Part shown: positions 41,842 through 51,861 of the stretch, one piece after another | Position numbering within the stretch: the first letter of the stretch is position 1 | How the letters are laid out: the number at the start of each line of letters is the position of its first letter | Notes under the pieces: model-generated | The model's input: only the letters and a program-made list of their open reading frames with translations | What the model was told of the DNA's origin: nothing | The model's database searches: none | Program-made: the position numbers and the translations under genes | Source of the DNA: Bacteroidota bacterium | GTDB lineage: Bacteria > Bacteroidota > Bacteroidia > B-17B0 > Aurantibacillaceae | NCBI GenBank assembly: GCA_016185125.1 | Contig: JACPOC010000052.1 | Span: forward strand, 41,872-105,871 | Direction of reading: 5' to 3' | DNA: 64,000 bases

Positions 41842-41930
41842 ACTTTACAATTTGATCAACTACTGTTTAAGAAGAAATATTATTTTCGTTTAGATGCAAT
41901 AATATGATTAAATTTACTAAAAAAACACAC

Positions 41931-41944
41931 CATGAAATTTCATG
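41931..41944. promoter_or_regulatory. 14-bp perfect palindrome, possible operator
   Basis: CATGAAATTTCATG 39 bp upstream of the OMP ATG at 41983. Confidence 0.3.
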
Positions 41945-41982
41945 AGGATCTTTTTACTGAAATAGGATTATAGCTTGTTTAA

Positions 41983-44723
41983 ATGCTGAAAACTAAACTT
42001 ACACTACTTTTTTTTTTGCAAGTGCTATTTTATTTGGTCAATCCATCAAGCTGTCCGGAAACGTAAAAGACACTTTAGCTAAACAACCGCTTCCTAACGC
42101 CTTGCTCATGGCTATTAAATTTACCGACAGCACATTGGTTAATTTTACAAGAAGCAATAACGAAGGTATATTTAAACCCATTACTTTGCCAAAGGACACC
42201 TACATAGTTATCCTTTCGCATCCTTCTTATAATGATAAAACGTATTTATTAGTGCCCTCAAAAAATGACACGCTGTTTAATTTTAAAAATGTAAAGCTCG
42301 CTGAAAAATCAGTTGAGTTAAATGAAGTTGAGGTAATTGCCTACAAAGAAAAAATGTATTATAAAGGCGATACCCTGCAATTTACCGCTGATTCATTTAA
42401 GGTTAAGCCTGATGCAACAGTAGAAGACCTTTTAAAAAAATTGCCGGGAATAAAAGTTGACGCTGACGGAAAAATTACAATACAAGGAAAAGTAGTAGAT
42501 CAGGTGTTGGTGGATGGCGATGAATTTTTTGGAACAGACCCTACTATTGCCACAAAAAATTTGAATGCCAATACAGTAGAAACAGTGCAAGTGTTTGATA
42601 AAAAAAATGAAAATACAGAAAACGGAGGCGATGAAACGGTAAAGGTGGTAAACCTGAAATTAAAAGATGATGCTAAAAAAGGATATTTCGGTAAATTATC
42701 CGGCGCGAGCGATTTTAAAAAATTTTATGAAAACGAAATGATGCTTAACAAATTTAAAAACAACAGAAAGTTTTCGGTATTTGGTTTATTTGCCAACACA
42801 CCCAAGCAAGCCTTTGCATGGAGGGATGCCAACCAATTGGGATTAAGCAATGAAGGCGGCGGAAATTTTGATTCAGAAACCAACAGCTGGACTTCCAATA
42901 ACAATAGTGTTTCCGGGGTGCCACAAACATTTAAATCAGGTTTTTATTTTAACGATAAATTTGGGAAGAATACCAAGATTAATTCTGATTATACTTTTAG
43001 CCAAAATAAATTGCTAACCGGTTCACAAACAAATACGCAATTTTTTTTACAAGATACCAGCTATACAAATGCTCAGGTTGTGAGTAAGCAATCCTATAAC
43101 CAAAGCCATAACTTTGCACTAAAATTAAATCAAAAACTAGATTCTCTGACGGAACTAACTATTAAGCCAAAACTAACGTATAATAATTCCAAATCTACCA
43201 ACACTCAAAATGACGATTTTATATCACAAAGCGGTGAACTGACCAGACAAACAACTATTTTAAACACGAGTGCTTCAGAAACGATGAATGCTTCGTTGCA
43301 GATGAAACTCAGTAAAAACTTCATGAAGAAAGATCGTAACCTTACTGTTAACTATCAGCCCTCGTATTATATTTCCTGGGGAGCTGCCAATTTAAATACT
43401 GCATTTAAATATTATAAAAATCAAAATACAGATTCTTCTATATTTCAAAAAAAGGAAACTTTCAGTAATAAATCTGAACAAAACGGTAATATTACTTATA
43501 CTGAACCATGGACTAAAAAATTTAGAACTGAAACTGTTTATGGCATCTCCTATAATCAAAACAAAAGCAACAGAAAAACCCTTGATTTTAACGGATTGGG
43601 ATACGACCTTATTAATACCGCGCAATCTAACGACTTTAGAAATACCCGCGTTACTCAACGCATAGGTAACAAATTTATTTATGATGTTAAAAAGTATAAA
43701 ATAGGTGTTGGCGTTAATTATCGCAACATACTTCAGCAAAATATTAATGTAAGTACCTCGCAAACATTAAGCACCACCTTTCATAACGTTTTGCCGTTTG
43801 CCAATATTAACTTTCGAATTAATCAAGGCTCTAATTTATCGGCTCGTTATACTACAAACGCGCAGCAACCCAATCTTCAGCAATTACAGCCAATAACCGA
43901 TAATACAGACCCAAACAGAATAATTATTGGAAATCCTGATCTTAAGCCGCAGTTCACTAATAATTTTTCGCTTGATTATTATTTTTACAAAGGCCTAAGC
44001 GATGTTGATTTTTTTACAGGCGCGCAATACAATAATGTTTCTAACGAAATAAGTGAAAAAACCATTTTTGATTTGTACGGAAAATCTATTACCACTCCTG
44101 TTAATGTAAATGGCAATTATTTTGGCAACCTTTGGTGTGGCGGCGGATTTCCCGTTTTAAAAAGATGGATGAAACTTTCTTACAATTTTAGCGGAAGCAT
44201 AAACAACAATGTGGCTTTTGTTAATGAACAACAAAACGTAACTCAATTAATTGGATTAAATCCAAGTATTGGTTTTGAAAAAAAAATCAGTGATGTTTTT
44301 CAAATAGAATTAGGCGGCAATTATAATTACAATATTCCTAAGCAAACTATTAGTTTACAATCTAACAAACCCTATTATACTTATGGAATAACCGCAAACG
44401 CTTGGGCCAAACTTCCCAACAATATCAGAATTGCAGCCGACTGCCAATATACTAATAACGGTAACCGATCTAACGGTTATAATATTGACTATTTTATTTT
44501 AAATACTCAGCTTAGTAAGGCATTTTTCAAAGCAAAAAACTTTATAGTATCCGCTGAAGCTTATGATATTTTAAACCAAAACATTAATAATCAACGTACA
44601 ATTTCAGCCAATAAAATTATTGACTCTAAAACGCAGATTATTAAAAGATATTTTTTGTTGCGCTTGGTTTACAAATTTACCAATCAAAAAGAAAAAGAAG
44701 TAGAGGAGGATGAAGATGATTAA
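41983..44723 (+). CDS. TonB-dependent receptor-like outer membrane beta-barrel protein, frame interrupted at T10 in the signal peptide
   Basis: VEVIAYKEKMYYKGDTLQFTADSFKVKPDATVEDLLKKLPGIKVDADGKITIQGKVVDQVLVDGDEFFGTDPTIATKNLNA (plug-like) plus beta-rich C-terminus; ATG 41983 starts MLKTKLTLLFFF, which joins ASAILFGQSIKLSGNVKDTLAKQPLPNALLM only after a 1-nt correction. Confidence 0.85.
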
Positions 44724-45432
44724 AACTTTGTTTGCTTTTTTATTGATTACACTTTCACTTCAAACGCAAGCTCAAATACGTTCAGGACGGATAACTTTTG
44801 AACGTAAAACCAATTTATTTAAAAAATTTAAGGGAGAAGACGATGTCTCGCAATGGCTTAAGGAAGAAGATAAAATAAAAGTAGATTATTTTGAATTAAC
44901 TTTTAACGATACCTGTTCCTTATTTAAACCACAGGAAAGTGATTTAAGAGAAAAGATGGAATGGGCAACCGCTAAAAATATTGTTTACCAAAATTTAAAT
45001 ACCAATAAACGTTATTTAATTAAAAATTTTTGGGGAGAAGAACTTCATCTTACCGACAGTTTATTTAAAAGAAAGTGGAAGATAACCCAAAGCTCGCGCA
45101 AAATAGCCGGCTATAATTGCCGCAAAGCTATTTGGCAGGCTAATGATTCTACAAAAATTTATGCCTGGTTTAGTTACGACATTGTTCCCTCTTTAGGGCC
45201 GGAAAGTTTTAATGGCTTACCCGGCACAATTCTTGGCCTGGCTACAGAAGATGGCGGTGTTATTTATTTCGCAAAAAAGTTAGAAATTTTAGAACCTGTT
45301 ACTGCAACTTTTATTCCGCCCAAGAAGAAAAAAACATACACCGTACCCGAATTAAAAGCTGAAATAAAAAAACGTTACGGAAAAGAAAAATGGTTTAAGG
45401 GTTTATTAGAAAGCCACTTTGGTATTTGGTAA
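44710..45432 (+). CDS. GLPGLI family protein
   Basis: GPESFNGLPGTILGLATEDGGVIYFAKKLE; overlaps the end of the OMP gene. Confidence 0.88.
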   Translation: MKMIKTLFAFLLITLSLQTQAQIRSGRITFERKTNLFKKFKGEDDVSQWLKEEDKIKVDYFELTFNDTCSLFKPQESDLREKMEWATAKNIVYQNLNTNKRYLIKNFWGEELHLTDSLFKRKWKITQSSRKIAGYNCRKAIWQANDSTKIYAWFSYDIVPSLGPESFNGLPGTILGLATEDGGVIYFAKKLEILEPVTATFIPPKKKKTYTVPELKAEIKKRYGKEKWFKGLLESHFGIW

Positions 45433-45552
45433 TTTAAAATTTAAGAAATAATACCAAATGAATTTATGATTTAGACTAAAAATACTAAGTAATTTTTTAT
45501 CAAAACGATTTTTAAAAATTGCTGCATAGCATTGCCTACAAAAATAAAACCA

Positions 45553-46050
45553 TTACTGCTTGGTACTAATAAAAGCCTTAAAGGTTAAAAGATGTTCTTG
45601 TGTGGTAAAATAATCTACCTCGTTGGTAATAAGCATGTGCAACATTAGGTTTGGACTATAAGAGTGCAAAAAATGATTAAACACTTTTCTTCTTATATAA
45701 AAAGCTAAAATAATATCCTCGGCTATTATATCTGTGTTTTGCAAATAGTTTTTTCCTTGGCTATCTACAATTTTATTTGAAACAAAATTTTCAATATTGG
45801 TATCAATAATATTTTCTACCGTATTATTAACAAGCGCTTGTAAAAGTTGGCGGTTAGTTTCCGTGCCCAATTTAACTAAATCGCTTTCGGGCATTTTGGC
45901 CAAAGGCTTCATCATTGGAAGATCTAATTCGCGGGCAAAACGAATGCCCACCAGTGTAAATTCGCTTAAATGATTTTTTAAAATAAAGGCCGCGTAAAGT
46001 GGCAAGTGCGTAAATTTAAAAACCTCGGACTTGGGTATATGTTTTAACAT
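45553..46050 (-). CDS. stand-alone RsbR-N-like sensor domain protein
   Basis: ESDLVKLGTETNRQLLQALVNNTVENIIDTNIENF...AFYIRRKVFNHFLHSYSPNLMLHMLITNEVDYFTTQEHLLTFKAFISTKQ* with no output domain. Confidence 0.5.
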   Translation of the reverse strand: MLKHIPKSEVFKFTHLPLYAAFILKNHLSEFTLVGIRFARELDLPMMKPLAKMPESDLVKLGTETNRQLLQALVNNTVENIIDTNIENFVSNKIVDSQGKNYLQNTDIIAEDIILAFYIRRKVFNHFLHSYSPNLMLHMLITNEVDYFTTQEHLLTFKAFISTKQ

Positions 46051-46241
46051 AGGGGTAAAATAATAATTAAAATTATAAAAATATTTAATGCCAAATAAAT
46101 TTTTGTGTACATAAATGAAAAAAAAAATAACGATTATATTACAGGAGGGCTATTTTCCTATCTATTGTAGGGGCAAGGTTAAATAATAAAAAAAACCGCC
46201 CTTTGCAGATGCGGCTTGTAAGTTTTTTGTAAAAAGTAAAC

Positions 46242-46586
46242 TTAATTAACAGTTGCCGCTTTAGGCCCCAAAATACTATCGTTTAGGCCGCTTACTATTA
46301 ATACCCTAAACCAATATGTAAGGCCGCTTTGCAAATTAGTTATAACCGCGCTATTGGTTATGCCGCGCGCGGCTTCTTTAAAAATGGGGGTTTCTCCATC
46401 ATGAAACTGCCATATATAAACCGACTTCATGCTCTTTTTACATTTTAATTCTACCACGCCCCTATCATCGGGCACTATTACTTCAAAATCAAATTGCGTG
46501 CGAACCGATCGTTTTCTTATCTCAAAAGTGCTTTTAGCAATAGTGTTTTCATCGCCTTGGGCTACTTTTTCAACATAATGCGCCAA
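46242..46586 (-). CDS. fibronectin type III-like small protein
   Basis: VYIWQFHDGETPIFKEAARGITNSAVITNLQSGLTYWFRVLIVSG; preceded by tandem array B. Confidence 0.65.
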   Translation of the reverse strand: MAHYVEKVAQGDENTIAKSTFEIRKRSVRTQFDFEVIVPDDRGVVELKCKKSMKSVYIWQFHDGETPIFKEAARGITNSAVITNLQSGLTYWFRVLIVSGLNDSILGPKAATVN

Positions 46587-46600
46587 TTCTATATTAATTT

Positions 46601-46885
46601 AGATTCTTCCGTCAAAATTTAGATTGTTCCGTCACGGTTTAGATTGTTCCGTCACGATTTAGATTGTTCCGTCACGATTTAGATTGTTCCGTCACGATTT
46701 AGATTGATCCGTCAAAATTTAGATTCTTCCGTCACGATTTAGATTGATCCGTCAAAATTTAGATTCTTCCGTCACGATTTAGATTGTTCCGTCACGATTT
46801 AGATTGTTCCGTCACGATTTAGATTCTTCCGTCACGATTTAGATTGTTCCGTCACGATTTAGATTGATCCGTCACGATTTAGATT
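46601..46885 (-). repeat. tandem array B, 14 exact 20-bp units plus 5 bp
   Basis: AGATTGTTCCGTCACGATTT and variants, in register from 46601 to 46880. Confidence 0.98.
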
Positions 46886-46920
46886 TGCGCATTTATAAAT
46901 AAACTAAGCGAATCAATTTA

Positions 46921-47946
46921 TTATTGCAAAGATTTCAAAACTTTCACTATTCTTTCCAACATTTCATCCGTAAAATCAAGATGGGTTACAAAACGAATAG
47001 TTTGCTTGCCAAAAGCGGCAATTTTTATATTTTCCGCAGCTAATTTTTTTTCAAACTCTTCGCCCGTAAACTTTTCTTTGTTTAAATTGAAAATAATGAT
47101 ATTTGTATAAACAGGTAAAATAGATTCAACGTATGAAAGTTTTTTCAATTCACCTTCAATCAATTTTGCTTTTAAGTGGTCTTCTTTTAAACGGCCAATG
47201 TTATTTTTAAGCGCGTACAATCCGGCAGCGGCTAAAAATCCGGCCTGCCGCATTCCTCCTCCAAAAACCTTGCGCAGTTTTCTGGCCCTCTTAACATGAT
47301 TTTTTGTACCTAACAATAAGGAGCCTACCGGGGCGCCCAATCCTTTTGAAAGACAAATGGAAATAGTATCAAAATATTTTCCTGTTTCCAAAGCGCTATC
47401 TTTTGTTTCAGCTAATGCGTTAAATAAACGCGCGCCATCCAAGTGCAATGCCAAGCCTTTTAATTTGCAAAGCTTACTGATTGGCTTTATCTGCTCTAAC
47501 GTATAATAACTTCCCCCTGCTCTGTTTACAGTGTTTTCAAGAGATACTAATGAAGTACGTGTTAACCAATCTAAATCAGGATTAATTAAAGGTTCAATTA
47601 ATTCCGCTGACAACCGGCCTTCATCGCCGTTAACTAACTTTGCTTGTACCCCGGAGTTAAAAGAAATGCCGCCACCTTCATAATTATAAATATGCGAATT
47701 AACATCGCAGATTAATTCATCACCCGGTTGGGTATGCAGTTTAATAGCAATTTGATTAGTCATTGTTCCGCTCGGGCAATATAGGGCAGCTTCTTTTCCA
47801 AAAAGTTCAGCGGCGTATTTTTCCAATTCATTTATTGATGGGTCTTCATTAAATACATCATCACCAACAGGAGTATGCATCATAAAATCCAACATGCCTT
47901 TACTGGGACGCGTTACAGTATCGCTTCGTAAATCAACAATTTCCAT
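46921..47946 (-). CDS. ltaE: threonine aldolase family protein
   Basis: IVDLRSDTVTRPSKGMLDFMMHTPVGDDVFNEDPSINELEKYAAELFGKEAALYCPSGTMTNQIA. Confidence 0.93.
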   Translation of the reverse strand: MEIVDLRSDTVTRPSKGMLDFMMHTPVGDDVFNEDPSINELEKYAAELFGKEAALYCPSGTMTNQIAIKLHTQPGDELICDVNSHIYNYEGGGISFNSGVQAKLVNGDEGRLSAELIEPLINPDLDWLTRTSLVSLENTVNRAGGSYYTLEQIKPISKLCKLKGLALHLDGARLFNALAETKDSALETGKYFDTISICLSKGLGAPVGSLLLGTKNHVKRARKLRKVFGGGMRQAGFLAAAGLYALKNNIGRLKEDHLKAKLIEGELKKLSYVESILPVYTNIIIFNLNKEKFTGEEFEKKLAAENIKIAAFGKQTIRFVTHLDFTDEMLERIVKVLKSLQ

Positions 47947-49943
47947 TAGTAATTCTTAAGCTTAATTAATTTTTCTTTAAACCTTTCTTTAGGCAAGAAA
48001 TTTATTTCAAGATCAGCGTTCATTGGAACGGGGGTATCAAGACTACCTTCGCGCATTACCGGCGCATCCAAATATTCGAAACAATTTTCTGTGATTAACG
48101 AAGCAATCTCCCCTCCTATTCCCCCGGTTAAAGTATCTTCATGCAATACAATTACTCTTCCTGTTTTTTTAACTGAAGTATAAATAGCTTCAATATCCAA
48201 TGGGGCAAGAGTTCTCAAATCAATTAGATCGGCTTTTAAATCCGCATTTTCCTTCAATGCTTCTAAAGCCCAATGCACACCTAAACCATAGGTAACAATG
48301 GTTAATTCGTTACCTTCTTTCACTAACCTTGCTTTGCCAAAAGGAATTGTATAATATTCATCAGCTACATCTTCACTAATACTTCTGTAAAGTCCTTTAT
48401 GCTCAAAAAACATAACGGGATTAGGATCTTCAAAAGAAGCAAGCAATAATCCTTTTGCATCCGATGGAAAAGCGGGATACGCTATTTTTAATCCGGGAGT
48501 TTTAAAGAACCAAGCTTCGTTGCTTTGGCTATGAAAGGGGCCTGCCGCAACGCCCGCACCTGTGGGCATACGAACAACCACATCTGCATTTTGCTCCCAA
48601 CGATAATAGCTTTTTGCCAAATTATTTACAATTTGTGTCATTCCTTCACTTACAAAATCGGCAAATTGCATTTCTACCATTGCTTTATATCCGTTAATGG
48701 ACAATCCAAAGCCGGCTCCAAGAATTGCGCTTTCGCATAGAGGAGTATTTCGCACGCGGGCTTTACCAAACTCTTCCACAAAACCATCCGTAATTTTAAA
48801 TACACCGCCATACTCTGCAATGTCCTGGCCCATTAACACCAAATTTTTATGTTTTTGCATGGCAAGGCGCAAACCGTTACTAATTGCATCAATTAAACGC
48901 ATATTGGTTTTACTGCCCAAAGCATCGCTTACAGGCAATGTGAATGGTTTAAAAAGTTCGCTGATTTCTTTTTGCGTATCAGGAGGCGGTAATTGTTCTG
49001 CAAATGCAGTTTCCAATCCGCTTTCAATTTCTTTTTTAATTTCGCTTCGTTTTGTTTCAATCATTTCCTCTGTAAGAACTCCTTCGGCAATTAAAAATTT
49101 TTCGAAGGTATTCACCGGATCTTTTCTTCCCCACACATCAAACAATTCTTTTGGAACATATTTGGTTCCGCTCGCTTCTTCGTGGCCCCGCATACGAAAA
49201 GTAACACACTCTAAAATAACCGGTCGTGGGTTTTCACGAATACTTTCAGCCAAATTTTTTACGGTTTCATAAACTTTTAAAATATTATTTCCATCTATGC
49301 TGACACCCTCAATACCATAACCAATTGCTTTATCGGCAAAAGATTTGCACCGAAACTGCTCATTGCTTGGCGTACTTAAACCATAGCCATTGTTTTCAAT
49401 TACAAAAATTACAGGGAGATCCCAAACCGCAGCCGTGTTAATGCTTTCATGGAAATCGCCTTCACTTGCTCCGCCATCACCGCTAAAAACAACTGTTACT
49501 TTTTTATCTTCCTTAATTTTATTTGCCAGAGCAATGCCATCGGCAACACCTAACTGCGGACCAAGATGTGAAATCATTCCTACAATTTTGTATTCTTGTG
49601 TTCCGAAGTGGAAGGAACGGTCGCGGCCTTTTGTAAAACCTCCGGGCTTGCCCTGAAACTGTGAAAACAAACGGTTGAGTGGAATTTGCCTTGTGGTGAA
49701 TATACCAAGATTACGATGCATGGGCAAAATATATTCATCGGCGTATAAAGCGGATGCAACCCCAACCGAAATTGCTTCCTGGCCTATTCCGCTAAACCAT
49801 TTGGCAATTCGTCCCTGACGAAGAAGAAGCAACATTTTCTCTTCAATCATCCGTGGCTTTAAAATGTTGTAATATAATTTAAGTAATGTATCGTCCTTAT
49901 GCTTTTTACGATCAAACTTAACGGGCATCTCGGCTGTTATCAT
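47946..49943 (-). CDS. fused 2-oxoacid (branched-chain-type) dehydrogenase E1 alpha/beta
   Basis: GDGGASEGDFHESINTAAVWDLPVIFVIENNGYGLSTP (alpha) and MGQDIAEYGGVFKITDGFVEEFGKARVRNTPLCESAILGAGFGLS (beta) in one ORF. Confidence 0.93.
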   Translation of the reverse strand: MITAEMPVKFDRKKHKDDTLLKLYYNILKPRMIEEKMLLLLRQGRIAKWFSGIGQEAISVGVASALYADEYILPMHRNLGIFTTRQIPLNRLFSQFQGKPGGFTKGRDRSFHFGTQEYKIVGMISHLGPQLGVADGIALANKIKEDKKVTVVFSGDGGASEGDFHESINTAAVWDLPVIFVIENNGYGLSTPSNEQFRCKSFADKAIGYGIEGVSIDGNNILKVYETVKNLAESIRENPRPVILECVTFRMRGHEEASGTKYVPKELFDVWGRKDPVNTFEKFLIAEGVLTEEMIETKRSEIKKEIESGLETAFAEQLPPPDTQKEISELFKPFTLPVSDALGSKTNMRLIDAISNGLRLAMQKHKNLVLMGQDIAEYGGVFKITDGFVEEFGKARVRNTPLCESAILGAGFGLSINGYKAMVEMQFADFVSEGMTQIVNNLAKSYYRWEQNADVVVRMPTGAGVAAGPFHSQSNEAWFFKTPGLKIAYPAFPSDAKGLLLASFEDPNPVMFFEHKGLYRSISEDVADEYYTIPFGKARLVKEGNELTIVTYGLGVHWALEALKENADLKADLIDLRTLAPLDIEAIYTSVKKTGRVIVLHEDTLTGGIGGEIASLITENCFEYLDAPVMREGSLDTPVPMNADLEINFLPKERFKEKLIKLKNY

Positions 49944-49964
49944 CTTTTTTATTTTTTATAAGGA

Positions 49965-50663
49965 TCAAGATCCCTTACTCTTCTTATTTATTAAAACTGT
50001 AAATCCAAAACCTATATTAAACCAAGTCATGTAATAATTATTTTTCTTCCCATTAATCTCTTCGAATTGGTTAAAGCGCGGTGCTTTGGGATCAAAATGG
50101 CTAAAAAGGGTAGTATATGAAAGTATAATGGATAAACTCATGGTTTGCTTTTCATCTACTATAAAATTAACAGACATTTCAGGCTGGACATAAGGCGAAA
50201 TAAATTTTGTGAATCCATAAGGTCTGTTTAATTTATTTGTATCGGCATTTACGTTGGTATAATTTAATTGTAGTAAACCGGCATTGAGGGAATAGCTCAT
50301 ATAACCTGTTGGTGAAAAAAACTTATCTGTACCTAATTTAATAAACCCCGCATGTTGCGCAATTCTTGTATTATAAGGGATACTAGCATTGAAATATTTA
50401 AATTTTAAAAACTTATTATTTTGAAAATATGAATTCTGATAACCCATCCCTACAAAAAAATTACCGGCAATTCTAATATTCACACTTAAATTTGTTTCGT
50501 ATACGCCTGCGAAACACGTTCTGAACATCTGACTGCTAACGGTTCGCGGAATACCAATATTTCCTCTGATTGTTACAAGGGCGTTTTGCTTATTTGCAAA
50601 GTTATCCTGTCCCAGAAATGTTATGGCTAACAACAAACAAAAGATTGATAAAAACTTCCTCAT
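49965..50663 (-). CDS. secreted/outer-membrane hypothetical protein
   Basis: Signal peptide; aromatic beta-strand-rich sequence. Confidence 0.55.
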   Translation of the reverse strand: MRKFLSIFCLLLAITFLGQDNFANKQNALVTIRGNIGIPRTVSSQMFRTCFAGVYETNLSVNIRIAGNFFVGMGYQNSYFQNNKFLKFKYFNASIPYNTRIAQHAGFIKLGTDKFFSPTGYMSYSLNAGLLQLNYTNVNADTNKLNRPYGFTKFISPYVQPEMSVNFIVDEKQTMSLSIILSYTTLFSHFDPKAPRFNQFEEINGKKNNYYMTWFNIGFGFTVLINKKSKGS

Positions 50664-50897
50664 TTATAGTTTAAATATAAAGGTTTAAATTCAAACAAAA
50701 ACCAGTGTTTTTAGTATTTTTATAACATGATAAAGGGCTTTTTACCAGCGTTGGTTCTAATATTTTTACAACAATAGATTTACATCCCTTTTAAAATAAG
50801 TCGCAAAACTTTTCGGATTCACAGATTTAAACTTCAAAATTTTGAAAAGTACAAAGATTTTTAATTTTTTCTCGTAAATCGGCGGTTAATATAAAAG

Positions 50898-51860
50898 TTA
50901 AAAGCAAACAGAAATACTGCAGCGTCCCCAGCCATGATCAACACCGGTAACAAACTCTTTGGTTATATAAGTTCGTGCATATTCAAGATTTAAACGCTTA
51001 TAGTTTAAAATAACGCTGAAGTAAGAAAAGAAAACACCTCTGGAAATGTTTTTTGCCTCAATTTCATAAATACTCGAACTGAATGGCCCGCCTTGCATGG
51101 TGGCGTTATAACCTACTATTTTAGCTTTGGCTTTAGCGGTAAAAAATAACTGAAATTTCTTTTCAGAAGTATTCTTTACAAAGCCCAAATGTTTAAAATA
51201 GGAATTCATTTTGCCCAAACGCAAATGTAATCCGCCGCCGACATCATCATACAAAGTTCCTGCTCTACCATCAGCAAAACCAATTAATTCAATGTTTTTA
51301 TGGGAGAAAATAGCTTGCTCAAATAAAGCTGAATAATTTATAACAACATCATTATTTAATTGGTTTTCCCAACCTAACGGCGCTATGTTCAGTAATGCTT
51401 TATGAATTGCTTTTTGTTCATCTTCGCATCTGGCACATTTTCCAATCACCCCAAGATCCAGTTCCGTAGTTAATCGTCGTTTTTTTACCGGATCAATGGA
51501 AGCTAAAAAATGACCCATCACAAAAGTTCCCGTATAGGGTCTTTCCAATCTGTTCAAAGTATCAAAGCGAATGCTGATGGGAGTAAAACAATCTTGCTCA
51601 AACCTTAAGCCATAATAATTTTGTGCTTGTTTGTTTAAACGAATCAACGGTTTTGAAAATGGAGATTTGCGCATGAATGGCATAACTAATTCTACCATTA
51701 TCCCTTGTGTATAATATCTGTCTGTAGCACTGAAAAAATCGTTTTCGTAAATAAAACGGAAGTAGCGGTTGTTTTTTACAAGCCCCTGATTTAAAGAATC
51801 TGATTGGGCTTTGGTTAAGAAGCATACAACTGAAAAAAGAAAAAGAGTGCATATTTTCAT
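50898..51860 (-). CDS. lipid A deacylase LpxR-like (DUF2219) protein
   Basis: RYFRFIYENDFFSATDRYYTQGIMVELVMPF...RPYTGTFVMGHFLAS; internal M at 51860 precedes the signal peptide. Confidence 0.75.
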   Translation of the reverse strand: MKICTLFLFSVVCFLTKAQSDSLNQGLVKNNRYFRFIYENDFFSATDRYYTQGIMVELVMPFMRKSPFSKPLIRLNKQAQNYYGLRFEQDCFTPISIRFDTLNRLERPYTGTFVMGHFLASIDPVKKRRLTTELDLGVIGKCARCEDEQKAIHKALLNIAPLGWENQLNNDVVINYSALFEQAIFSHKNIELIGFADGRAGTLYDDVGGGLHLRLGKMNSYFKHLGFVKNTSEKKFQLFFTAKAKAKIVGYNATMQGGPFSSSIYEIEAKNISRGVFFSYFSVILNYKRLNLEYARTYITKEFVTGVDHGWGRCSISVCF

Positions 51861-51861
51861 G

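Noticed and set aside
46601-46885. Array B as a CRISPR array
   Set aside because: Units are contiguous 20-mers without unique spacers and no cas genes are nearby.
48525-49656. ORF-track + strand ORFs within the E1 dehydrogenase
   Set aside because: Antisense shadow ORFs; the minus-strand product is unambiguous.
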